The notes beneath the pieces are model-generated. The model saw only the letters and a list, made by a program, of their open reading frames with translations. It was not told the DNA's origin and ran no database searches. A DNA stretch of 25,030 nt from a virus. Where the stretch lies: the IMG/VR virus record IMGVR_UViG_3300025301_000103, positions 1-25,030 of that record; one strand, 5' to 3'. This document shows, one piece after another, positions 1-5,640 of this stretch. Both the position numbers and the translations under genes were made by a program. Each line of letters opens with the position of its first letter. Positions within the stretch are counted from its first letter, which is position 1.

Positions 1-41
1 AAGTAGAGACAAATGAAAAAGGCGTTGACCTTATTAAATCA

Positions 42-446
42 ATGGAAGGATTTAGCCCTTCTGTTTATCGCTGTCCCGCTGATATATTTACTATCGGCTA
101 CGGCTCTCTGCATGGTCTTGATGGCGATAGGCTTGACCGCGATCATAGGGACATTACCCATAACGAGGGGACAACGTTACTTAAAAGAGACCTACGGAAA
201 ACTGAATATTTCGTTGCGAAGCTGGTTGGGGTTCCTCTGACCATTAATCAGTTCTCCGCGCTCGTCAGCCTGGTATTCAATATCGGGTCTGGTAATTTCC
301 AGAACAGCACCCTCAGAATGAAACTCAACAGGCGTGATTATCAGGGTTGTGCGGATAACTTCTGGCAATGGCGCAGGGGCGGAGGCAGGATTCTTCCGGG
401 TCTGGTGAGAAGGCGCGAACTGGAGAAACAGTTATTTTTATCCTGA
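42..446 (+). CDS. T4-type phage lysozyme (GH24), 5' end frameshifted
   Basis: This is an endolysin-type muramidase that would cut the glycan backbone of peptidoglycan at lysis. The glycoside hydrolase 24 signature is plain: EGF near the start, YRCPADIFTIGYG (the E-8-C/D-5-T arrangement, here with Cys in the second position as in many phage lysozymes), then VPLTINQFSALVSLVFNIG and a C-terminal LPGLVRRRELEKQLF. The family normally starts about ten residues earlier. That missing N-terminus (MKKALTLLNQ) is encoded from an ATG at 13 in a different frame, and one base appears to be missing near 41-44. Starting at the ATG at 42 leaves the catalytic Glu at residue 2, and no Shine-Dalgarno precedes it. 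The gene is therefore a short functional form, a pseudogene, or carries a sequencing indel. Family assignment is sure; functionality is not. Confidence 0.85.
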   Translation: MEGFSPSVYRCPADIFTIGYGSLHGLDGDRLDRDHRDITHNEGTTLLKRDLRKTEYFVAKLVGVPLTINQFSALVSLVFNIGSGNFQNSTLRMKLNRRDYQGCADNFWQWRRGGGRILPGLVRRRELEKQLFLS

Positions 447-649
447 ACACGGCGTGTACATTTTTTGTACACAGTTTCTAACTGTATCTGACAGGAAATC
501 CTGGTATTCTGCCGTTTTTTACTATATCTGACAGTGGGGACATACGTCCCGAACGATGTGCGCTACCAGACTGCGCCACTCCCCGACTCCTTGATTTTAA
601 AGGGTTTTTCCGGTTCTCCTTATTTTCTCCAATGTACACGGTGTGTACA
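447..649. other. attP: Probable phage attachment site (attP) region with tRNA-Pro 5' half
   Basis: On the minus strand, bases 585 down to about 545 read as the 5' half of a tRNA-Pro: acceptor strand CGGGGAG, D-arm GCGCAGTCTGGTAGCGC, and anticodon loop TTCGGGA (anticodon CGG). The match stops just after the anticodon loop and no T-arm or acceptor 3' strand follows, so this is a core of identity with a host tRNA gene, not a tRNA gene. It lies directly beside the 3' end of int, the usual place for attP. A 14-bp direct repeat, ACACGGyGTGTACA, lies on each side (447-460 and 636-649, one mismatch). A second pair, ACTrTATCTGACAG, lies at 481-494 and 521-534. These are candidate arm-type integrase or excisionase sites. 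Confidence 0.7.
481..534 (+). repeat. Direct repeat pair in attP arm
   Basis: ACTrTATCTGACAG occurs at 481-494 and 521-534 with one difference and 40 bp between starts, in the gap between the lysozyme and the tRNA-like core. Position and spacing suit arm-type integrase or Xis binding sites; this role is inferred. Confidence 0.5.
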
Positions 650-1604
650 AAAACGAGCCTAAATCCTCTGCCTGTTTGACCAGATTCTCTGGTCTTCCAT
701 GACGATAAACCCGCTTGACGGTTTCAAAGGAGGTTTCGGTAAACTCTGAAATCTCCTCTATCCCCCAGCCTTTCTGTGCAAGCCATGTTATCGCGGTATG
801 TTTTAAAACATGAGGACTGCACCAGGGTACACCGGCACGGTCGGCAGTTTTTTGAAAAGCTGTCTTGATCGACTTCACTGGCTTCCCATTCCACTCGATT
901 ACATAGTCTGTTGTCGCCATAAGGTGGGCCTCTCTCAGGGCCGTGATTAACTCTCTGGTAATGGGAACAACGGATCGTTTCTTGTTGGTTATAAACATTT
1001 CGGGGTTGTGGAAATCAATCACCCCTGCGTCCATATCAACACGGTCCCATTCAAGATCGAGAATTGCACCCTTTCTGGCTCCAGTGGTCATGGCAATTAA
1101 GATAAAAAGTTTTATATGAGGGCGGTGCGCCGCTCTTAATAAATTTATTCCCTGTTCCTGAGTGAGGAATTTATCCCTTGGCGAGGGCCTGGGAGGCAGT
1201 TCAACGTGCGGCGCTTTTTCTATCCAGCCCCTTTTCTCGGCCAGCTTTAAAGCGGCCCTCAATTCCTCCAGTTGCCGTCTGTTGTTCTTACAGAGTCGTA
1301 CATGGTCTTCCACTTGTTCGGGGTACTTATTGCCCCAATATTTCTTCAGGGCCATAGCGTGGTCCCTGAGGGCTTCAGGACGGGCAACGTAGGGCGATCT
1401 TGCCCTGACCCGTGCGTCCAGAAGCTCGCCGATTGTCTTCCCGGCGGGTGATTCCAGTGCGGCCTTGAAGTTACTTAAAAATTCTTCCGCCGCTTTTCTG
1501 TCTGGAGTATGTGTAGAAATCCTGCGTGTTGTGCCGCGCTCCGTGATTCTGACATACCAGTTTCGTCGTCCGGGTTCTTTAATAAGGCGCGGTCCTTGTG
1601 GCAT
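597..1604 (-). CDS. int: Tyrosine-recombinase integrase
   Basis: This 335-residue integrase would catalyse site-specific recombination between attP and a host tRNA-Pro gene. Residues 1-50 form an arm-binding-type N-terminus, about 60-145 the core-binding domain, and 150-330 the catalytic domain. Visible catalytic residues are R177 (TTGARKGA), the beta-hairpin Lys (TNKKRS, 207-211), the H265-V-L-K268-H box and nucleophile Y300 (VKRVYRHGRPE). The usual HxxR arginine is Lys here, as in some other phage integrases I know. The 3' end abuts attP and contains one copy of the 14-bp repeat. The ATG at 1604 has only a weak A/G-rich leader; translation is probably coupled to the upstream excisionase, whose reading frame overlaps it by 130 bases. 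It is the last gene of the leftward operon. Confidence 0.93.
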   Translation of the reverse strand: MPQGPRLIKEPGRRNWYVRITERGTTRRISTHTPDRKAAEEFLSNFKAALESPAGKTIGELLDARVRARSPYVARPEALRDHAMALKKYWGNKYPEQVEDHVRLCKNNRRQLEELRAALKLAEKRGWIEKAPHVELPPRPSPRDKFLTQEQGINLLRAAHRPHIKLFILIAMTTGARKGAILDLEWDRVDMDAGVIDFHNPEMFITNKKRSVVPITRELITALREAHLMATTDYVIEWNGKPVKSIKTAFQKTADRAGVPWCSPHVLKHTAITWLAQKGWGIEEISEFTETSFETVKRVYRHGRPENLVKQAEDLGSFLYTPCTLEKIRRTGKTL

Positions 1605-1762
1605 TCGGTTTTCTTTTTAAATTCTTCCAGGTGTTCAGGCCAAACTCTATAATGCCCATTGAGAGGTTTGCAAGCGTTCAACTGACCCGTAGAAATCAAA
1701 TGATAAACGGTCTGGCGTGAATAGCCCAGTTTTTCACAAACCTGTGGAATGGTAAACGCCAT
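1475..1762 (-). CDS. Excisionase-like HTH DNA-binding protein
   Basis: Residues 1-50 are a MerR/excisionase-type helix-turn-helix (FTIPQVCEKLGYSRQTVYHL, then a wing ending NGHYRVWPEHLEEF). Proteins of this kind bend att DNA and set the direction of integrase. It starts at the ATG at 1762 behind GAGGGGAT, and this start overlaps the stop of the preceding small gene (TAATG). The N-terminal half accounts for the whole known domain. The remaining 45 polar residues overlap the first 130 bases of int, which is a long overlap; this tail may have no function, or the overlap may couple the levels of the two proteins. Identification as Xis rests on the fold and on its position immediately before int. 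Confidence 0.8.
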   Translation of the reverse strand: MAFTIPQVCEKLGYSRQTVYHLISTGQLNACKPLNGHYRVWPEHLEEFKKKTECHKDRALLKNPDDETGMSESRSAAQHAGFLHILQTEKRRKNF

Positions 1763-1905
1763 TATCCCCTCAGATATTTTAGTAACTGCATGGCCAGTCG
1801 CCAGGCTGCGCCGGTACTTATTTGTTCGTGGAAAAGCTCCTTATTATCCTTGTGTAAAATCAAAAACAACTCGCCTTCAACCTCTCTGAAATTCGGGTAG
1901 ATCAT
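1762..1905 (-). CDS. Small protein of unknown function
   Basis: This 47-residue protein begins MIYPNFREVEGELFLILHK. Its ATG at 1905 overlaps the stop of the transglycosylase gene (ATGA) and its stop overlaps the excisionase start (TAATG), so it is translationally coupled on both sides. A longer frame from 1953 would run 50 bases into the upstream gene and is less likely. The sequence is amphipathic with no motif I recognise. Its place between the DNA-modification genes and xis-int does not reveal its role. Confidence 0.6.
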   Translation of the reverse strand: MIYPNFREVEGELFLILHKDNKELFHEQISTGAAWRLAMQLLKYLRG

Positions 1906-2612
1906 GCGACTAAATCCTGTTGAACTGGCTTCACATTCCAATCGACGGGACACTGGCTTGAGTCAATTTGCCTTGCCAGATATTCGGCCACAGGCAGGGA
2001 TTCAGGCGTTGATTTGGTAACATCCATGTTTTGTTGTTGGCATATACTAGTGCTATCGGCTGACGCAAATGGCCAACGCTTCCCACCCACACTTAACCCT
2101 CTCATCATATGGCACCAAGGCAACGGCCCATTTTTCGCCAAGGCATTGAACGCCATATCAATCCGTCTCTCCCAACGATCAGACCCAATTTGCCAATACT
2201 CACCGCTGGAACCAAAAGCCAGTTTGCCAAATCCTAAATCTGAAAGTTTGAGAAGGTGGTCGATGGATTCCGATAGATGCCAGACAACAGCCGCGCAGTC
2301 TTCACGGTGGGGCCATTCCTTGATTAAGGCTAGATTATCTTCTTCTTCCCCATCAATGACATCAGGGACTACAGCCCAATTAGGATGACCAATATATCCC
2401 TCCACCCAACTATAATATTTATTCCAATCAACTTCTATGTTTTGGGTAAACATACTAAAGGCTCCATTATCAAACATAACAGACTGGCTTATATGCTTGG
2501 CCTGTCGTGCCAGCTTTGGGTACATAAAAGAAACACAAAGATGCTTCCCTGCCATGCCCCAAAATTGATGGTCTGTCCAATTGCCTCCATGATAATGAAT
2601 CACGTTTCGCAT
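1902..2612 (-). CDS. DpdA-like DNA (or tRNA) guanine transglycosylase
   Basis: This 236-residue protein resembles the tRNA-guanine transglycosylase (TGT) superfamily, and by length and context the phage DpdA branch that swaps guanine in DNA for a 7-deazaguanine. Landmarks: FDNGAFS (47-53) aligns with the TGT DSGGFQ motif holding a catalytic Asp (D48); VPDVIDG (82-88); FGSSGEYW (133-140); and RGLSVGG followed by FASADST (171-188), where TGTs have GGLAVGE and then the nucleophilic Asp region (D186 is the candidate). No TGT zinc-site cluster is apparent, as expected for a short DNA-acting form. It overlaps the QueF-like gene upstream by 13 bases. The neighbouring QueF-like enzyme and YhhQ-type transporter strengthen the assignment. 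Substrate (preQ0, preQ1 or a derivative) and target (DNA rather than tRNA) are inferred. Confidence 0.72.
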   Translation of the reverse strand: MRNVIHYHGGNWTDHQFWGMAGKHLCVSFMYPKLARQAKHISQSVMFDNGAFSMFTQNIEVDWNKYYSWVEGYIGHPNWAVVPDVIDGEEEDNLALIKEWPHREDCAAVVWHLSESIDHLLKLSDLGFGKLAFGSSGEYWQIGSDRWERRIDMAFNALAKNGPLPWCHMMRGLSVGGKRWPFASADSTSICQQQNMDVTKSTPESLPVAEYLARQIDSSQCPVDWNVKPVQQDLVA

Positions 2613-2842
2613 ACCACTTTGACGCCGCTATGATAACCCACGGTCTTTACCCGCGCCGGGATTTCTCTCGAAAGAGCCAGTGTGATATTCTCCTGGAAGT
2701 CCTTGTGATTGATTGTTTCCACGGCCATTAAAATATCTTCGACAGGGATGACCTTTGTCGAGGTTATTTCTACCTCATATAAGTCAGCCAGATTATCCAC
2801 TGGGCAACTGGAGTACATTTCCAAACTATATTTTACCAACAT
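2600..2842 (-). CDS. Mini QueF-like (T-fold) 7-deazaguanine-modifying enzyme
   Basis: This 80-residue protein matches the core of QueF, the preQ0 nitrile reductase. SSCPVDNLAD (11-20) corresponds to QueF SLCPVTGQPD, keeping the active-site Cys (C13) and the Asp seven residues later (D20). INHKDFQEN (44-52) corresponds to RNHGDFHED with the Glu kept (E51) and the adjacent His replaced by Gln. IPARVKTVGYHSGVKV matches the strand with QueF's RGG region. The NADPH-binding ESKSxK-type motif is absent (VEDILMA instead). Archaeal QueF-L proteins have the same pattern of loss and amidinate preQ0 to archaeosine. So this may be an amidino- or other nitrile-transforming enzyme rather than a reductase. 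The ATG at 2842 follows a strong GGAGG (2850-2854) at 7-nt spacing, favouring it over the upstream ATG at 2860. Confidence 0.6.
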   Translation of the reverse strand: MLVKYSLEMYSSCPVDNLADLYEVEITSTKVIPVEDILMAVETINHKDFQENITLALSREIPARVKTVGYHSGVKVVCET

Positions 2843-3302
2843 TGGCAAGCCTCCATACAATCAAAGCACCAATCATTTTTGCAACGGTCATCAAGACAAC
2901 CCCAGTTAGGCTAAAGTGTCCGATCATTCCAAGAAACACCGCACTATCCAATGGTGTAGAAACCGCACTTGAAATCAGAACCCGCTCTGCGAAAGGCTTC
3001 TTAGTCCATGTGTAGACACCCCAATCTGCAAACTCAGATACCAGGAACGCCGCCAAGGATGCGACGGCTACAAAAGGGGACGCCATAATATAAGACAAGG
3101 CAGCGGCAACCAGCATGGCTATGATGACTTTGTGCTGAATTTCACGCTGGGCAAAATCCCTAGCTACAAAAATCAACCCGACAACGAGAGACATTGGTGG
3201 AAACATCTCGCCCAAAATTGGGATTAGAGGAACAACTGTGAATCCCCAGTTGACCAAAACAATTAAAACAATGTAACCAAGTGTAAATTTGTAATTTCTC
3301 AA
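2826..3302 (-). CDS. VUT/YhhQ-family queuosine-precursor transporter
   Basis: This 158-residue integral inner-membrane protein has about five or six hydrophobic segments and the conserved marks of the YhhQ (VUT, queuosine precursor transporter) family: ARDFAQRE (47-54), SEFADWGVYTWTKK (89-102) and an Arg followed by SSAVSTPLDSAVF (111-123). Family members import preQ0/preQ1. Next to QueF-like and transglycosylase genes it would supply the base for DNA modification. The start is TTG at 3302, overlapping the previous stop (TTGA) with a GGAG about 10 bases upstream; starting here keeps the first membrane segment. It is shorter than bacterial YhhQ, which is usually over 200 residues. Confidence 0.8.
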   Translation of the reverse strand: MRNYKFTLGYIVLIVLVNWGFTVVPLIPILGEMFPPMSLVVGLIFVARDFAQREIQHKVIIAMLVAAALSYIMASPFVAVASLAAFLVSEFADWGVYTWTKKPFAERVLISSAVSTPLDSAVFLGMIGHFSLTGVVLMTVAKMIGALIVWRLANVGKI

Positions 3303-3541
3303 TGTCCCAACTCCGAATTTAATTTGACCGCCTCGTTAAATGTAAGACAGCGCATTTCCCTTACTGATATGAATTTCTTTCCCAAGTATCCCTTAACGGC
3401 GGCGGCTATCTGCTTAAAGTCCGAGTTGATTCTTTCATGACATATTTCCTTGTCACTATAACTTTGTGTCCATTGCAGCCAGCCCTCTGCTGGGGTATTG
3501 GTGGTCATAACCAGAACAGTAATGAAGAAGATTTTAATCAT
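3299..3541 (-). CDS. Small exported protein of unknown function
   Basis: This 80-residue protein starts MIKIFFITVLVMTTNTPAEG, a plausible signal peptide, followed by a short mature part with two cysteines (EICHE and MRCLTF) that could form a disulphide in the periplasm. The ATG at 3541 shares its first base with the stop of the preceding small membrane gene (TGATG), which supports this start over an earlier one at 3592. Its stop overlaps the transporter's TTG. I do not recognise the family. Coupling to a membrane protein upstream and a transporter downstream suggests envelope-related work, but that is inference. Confidence 0.6.
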   Translation of the reverse strand: MIKIFFITVLVMTTNTPAEGWLQWTQSYSDKEICHERINSDFKQIAAAVKGYLGKKFISVREMRCLTFNEAVKLNSELGH

Positions 3542-3663
3542 CAGAAAATGACCAGCGCGAAATATGTAATGGTGAAAAACAAAAACACACATGCTCCTTC
3601 GAGCAGGGTCTGGATGATTCTGCCCCGGCGTCTGAATCTTAGTAATAATAAATTGTCAATCAT
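3541..3663 (-). CDS. Small single-pass membrane protein
   Basis: A 40-codon reading frame starts MIDNLLLLRFRRRGRI and ends in a hydrophobic stretch (CVFLFFTITYFALVIF), with the basic cluster likely on the cytoplasmic side. Its ATG at 3663 overlaps the DUF1367 stop (ATGA) and its TGA overlaps the next ATG (TGATG). This perfect two-sided coupling, not homology, is the main evidence that it is a gene. It fills what would otherwise be the only gap in this part of the operon. Confidence 0.55.
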   Translation of the reverse strand: MIDNLLLLRFRRRGRIIQTLLEGACVFLFFTITYFALVIF

Positions 3664-4076
3664 TCCGAAAAGACCTCCGCCAGTAGTTCGTCTTTATCCA
3701 TCCCAAGCATGACTCCAATGGCCTCCGCCGCCTCGTCCATAAACCTGGAAAATTCCTCATGGGTCATGTTTGAAAACGCGAGTGATTTGGGAATGGGAAT
3801 CGATTTGCCGTCGATAAATTTGAAATTCTCGAAATATCCCAATCTTACGGTCAGGGCGTAACGGAACATATCCAAAGTCGGGTAGTATTCCTGATTGTCG
3901 AAAGCCCTGTTAAGGAGCGCGAAAAACAGACGGTGTTGCTTGACTGATCTTCTCCGGGGGTCTTTCACGTCAACTGTCACAATCTCACCTGATCCGATTT
4001 TGCCTAAGACCTTAAAGGCGGTTTCAGAGTCGGGCTTGAGACCGCCGAAGTCTTTTCTCATCAAGACTTCAACCAT
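3660..4076 (-). CDS. DUF1367-family phage protein
   Basis: This protein of about 138 residues resembles DUF1367, found in the recombination/Nin-like regions of lambdoid phages. Seen here are a start of the type MxEVLMRKDFGGLKP, a central RRSVKQHRLFFALLNRAFDN (the family has a similar HRxFFALLN segment), a YPTLDMFRYALTVRLGYFE stretch and a C-terminal SLAFSNMTHEEFSRFMDEAAE. The biochemical role of the family is unknown to me; the setting next to recombination genes suggests DNA metabolism. A GTG at 4094 would add six residues. ATG 4076 is preferred because it gives the family-like start with an AAGAG about 8 bases upstream. Confidence 0.7.
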   Translation of the reverse strand: MVEVLMRKDFGGLKPDSETAFKVLGKIGSGEIVTVDVKDPRRRSVKQHRLFFALLNRAFDNQEYYPTLDMFRYALTVRLGYFENFKFIDGKSIPIPKSLAFSNMTHEEFSRFMDEAAEAIGVMLGMDKDELLAEVFSE

Positions 4077-4404
4077 GCCCAGGCTCTTCTTCACCTGTTA
4101 TTAGATATTCAGGAGTGGTGCCACATAGCTTTGCAATAGTTTCAATGCGGTTTTGTTTTGGATAGCTACGACCTTTTTCCCAATCTACTATTGACGGTTG
4201 ACCAACACCAAGTTCGCTGGCAAGAAATTGTTGAGTGTGGCGGCTTCTCTTTCTTACCCGGCTAAGACGATCACCAAAACCTACCGAATGATGGAACCAT
4301 TTTAGCCGTTTCATTCCAGTAGGTAACTGAACATTTACACCATCATCACTGGTAATGCTGATTGAGGTTTTGCCTTCCTCAATAGTTATTACGATCTGGC
4401 TCAT
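4069..4404 (-). CDS. XRE-family helix-turn-helix regulator
   Basis: Of 111 residues, 44-105 form a Cro/CI-type HTH: FGDRLSRVRKRSRHTQQFLASELGV, then GQPSIVDWEKGRSYPKQNRIETIAKLCGTTPEYLITG. The first 40 residues are an unusual N-terminal extension (MSQIVITIEEGKTSISI and on) that looks like a small beta-rich domain. It starts at ATG 4404, overlapping the previous stop (ATGA). As a second repressor-like protein inside the leftward operon it could tune phage or host genes. Target unknown. Confidence 0.75.
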   Translation of the reverse strand: MSQIVITIEEGKTSISITSDDGVNVQLPTGMKRLKWFHHSVGFGDRLSRVRKRSRHTQQFLASELGVGQPSIVDWEKGRSYPKQNRIETIAKLCGTTPEYLITGEEEPGHG

Positions 4405-4745
4405 TGAATCCCCCTTACATAAATGTCGGCGTTTGCCCAGGCCTGTCCGGCATTATCGAAGCGGTTAAAAATATCCCACAGACCTTCGGTGATTTCCCTG
4501 GGGTTGAGACCTTTGGACTCCCACCAAAGCTCCTCACCACGACTATGTTGCTCTGCATGGCACGGCTGACAGAGACTCAAACAATGCTCGTCAGAAGGTT
4601 TTATTCCGGTTCCACAAGGCGCGATGTAACGGACATGGGCGGCTTGAATGTTTTGATTTGTCTTGCACACGACGCAAGGCAGCGTCCGAATGTATTTCAG
4701 ATATTTCGGCATTCGTTTAAACTCTGCCTTGCGTATCATGTTCAT
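4401..4745 (-). CDS. HNH/DUF968-like zinc protein, putative recombination nuclease
   Basis: This 114-residue protein has paired metal-ligand motifs: LPCVVCKTNQNIQAAHV (C24, C27, H37), KPSDEHCLSLCQPCHAEQH (C55, C59, C62, H63, H67). The C-x2-C, AAHV and C-x2-CHxxxH arrangement is that of HNH-like phage proteins such as DUF968, often encoded in phage recombination clusters. A nuclease role on DNA intermediates fits its place after ERF and YqaJ. It is coupled to the upstream gene by TAATG and to the downstream gene by ATGA. The complementary strand here also has a long open frame, which I consider a shadow. Confidence 0.72.
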   Translation of the reverse strand: MNMIRKAEFKRMPKYLKYIRTLPCVVCKTNQNIQAAHVRYIAPCGTGIKPSDEHCLSLCQPCHAEQHSRGEELWWESKGLNPREITEGLWDIFNRFDNAGQAWANADIYVRGIQ

Positions 4746-5020
4746 TAAAATGGAATCTCATCGTCAAGCTCGTTAGAAACGTCCGCATGAATTCCGGCGT
4801 CTGGCTGCATGGGTTGTCTATCGTCGTAAATGTCGGACATTCTCAGGCTTTGAAATTTTCCTTTGGTGCCGGTTTTCGTCCATGCTCCAAGCTCCAGCTT
4901 TTCGCCCGCTTTAATATCCCTGTGCGCGATAATGTATCCGGTAGCGTCGGGATGATTATCGGCGTTTTTGTATTGGTTTTTGAAAAGCGACCCGTCGCCG
5001 GGTTTAGGTTCGTAAGTCAT
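4745..5020 (-). CDS. Small protein with SSB-like acidic C-terminal tip
   Basis: This 91-residue hydrophilic protein ends in DDEIPF, almost identical to the acidic tip of bacterial single-stranded DNA-binding protein (DDDIPF type) that recruits recombination and repair partners. The body (GSLFKNQYKN, then HRDIKAGEKLELGAWTKTGTKGKFQSLRMSD) looks like a short beta-rich domain and could be a reduced OB-like fold. It lies between the YqaJ exonuclease and an HNH protein, where phages often carry an SSB. The function is inferred from tip and position; the central domain is not recognised with certainty. Confidence 0.6.
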   Translation of the reverse strand: MTYEPKPGDGSLFKNQYKNADNHPDATGYIIAHRDIKAGEKLELGAWTKTGTKGKFQSLRMSDIYDDRQPMQPDAGIHADVSNELDDEIPF

Positions 5021-5022
5021 TT

Positions 5023-5640
5023 TTATTTCTCCAGTTTTTCTAAAGCAGTTAATTTGTCTTCAAATTCTCCGATAAAATCAGCAACCATTGTCCTGATCTC
5101 ATCAAGCCTTTCATCGTCACATTCAAACCGCTTGACGAACAGTTTCAGGTTTTCAGGCATGCGTGGGTCGTAAGAAACGAAGTCGCACCACTTCCTCCCC
5201 GTGCATTCCATTTGCCACAACATCTGGGTTTCATATTTCCGTGGGATTTTCTGGTCCAGCAGTGTCTGGATGTGCGTTCCCGTATTTGGGCATTTGATCT
5301 CTATTAAGCCGTCGTCTCCCACCAACCCGTCCGGGCTTGCGCCGCTTTCGAGCTTCTGGTGTTTGACAAATCCGATTTCCTGCACCCCTTCATTTTCATA
5401 AAATTCATAAGCCGTGCGGGCTTCGTCTTCGTGGTCTGTCCCCCACTGCATTGCAGAATTGGTATAACTGTCTGCGACCTCGCCAGTCAGTCGTTCGGCT
5501 ATTAACTGCGCCATGTAATTAGCGCGGCTAGCGCCCCAGCCTGATTTTGTCTTAGCTATAACGTCGGAGACGCGGGAGGCCGTGACCTTGCCACAACGAA
5601 TCTTAAACCATTCGTCTGATCCTTGTTTGACATTATCCAT
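5023..5640 (-). CDS. YqaJ-type (lambda Exo-like) recombination exonuclease
   Basis: This 205-residue nuclease of the PD-(D/E)xK superfamily would resect double-stranded ends to make 3' single strands for the annealing protein encoded next to it. Motifs: QGSDEWFKIRCGKVTASRVSDV (6-27), WGTDHEDEARTAYE, and the catalytic ASPDGLVGDDGLIEIKCP with the D and ExK residues. QMLWQMECTGRKWCDFVSYDPR follows as in the family. Its start overlaps the ERF stop by 8 bases. Together with ERF it forms a two-component recombination system like lambda Exo/Beta. Confidence 0.93.
   Translation of the reverse strand: MDNVKQGSDEWFKIRCGKVTASRVSDVIAKTKSGWGASRANYMAQLIAERLTGEVADSYTNSAMQWGTDHEDEARTAYEFYENEGVQEIGFVKHQKLESGASPDGLVGDDGLIEIKCPNTGTHIQTLLDQKIPRKYETQMLWQMECTGRKWCDFVSYDPRMPENLKLFVKRFECDDERLDEIRTMVADFIGEFEDKLTALEKLEK

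Noticed and set aside
13-60. Programmed -1 frameshifting to express the lysozyme
   Set aside because: No heptanucleotide slippery site or downstream structure is seen at the junction; a lost base or use of ATG 42 explains it more simply.
541-585. A complete phage-encoded tRNA-Pro gene
   Set aside because: Only the 5' half through the anticodon loop matches; the T-arm (GTTCRANNC) and the 3' acceptor strand are absent, and the sequence after the loop does not fold into the missing arms.
4404-4748. 114-codon plus-strand frame opposite the HNH-like gene
   Set aside because: It mirrors the minus-strand gene, which has clear metal-binding motifs and start/stop coupling; the opposite frame has neither motifs nor operon context.
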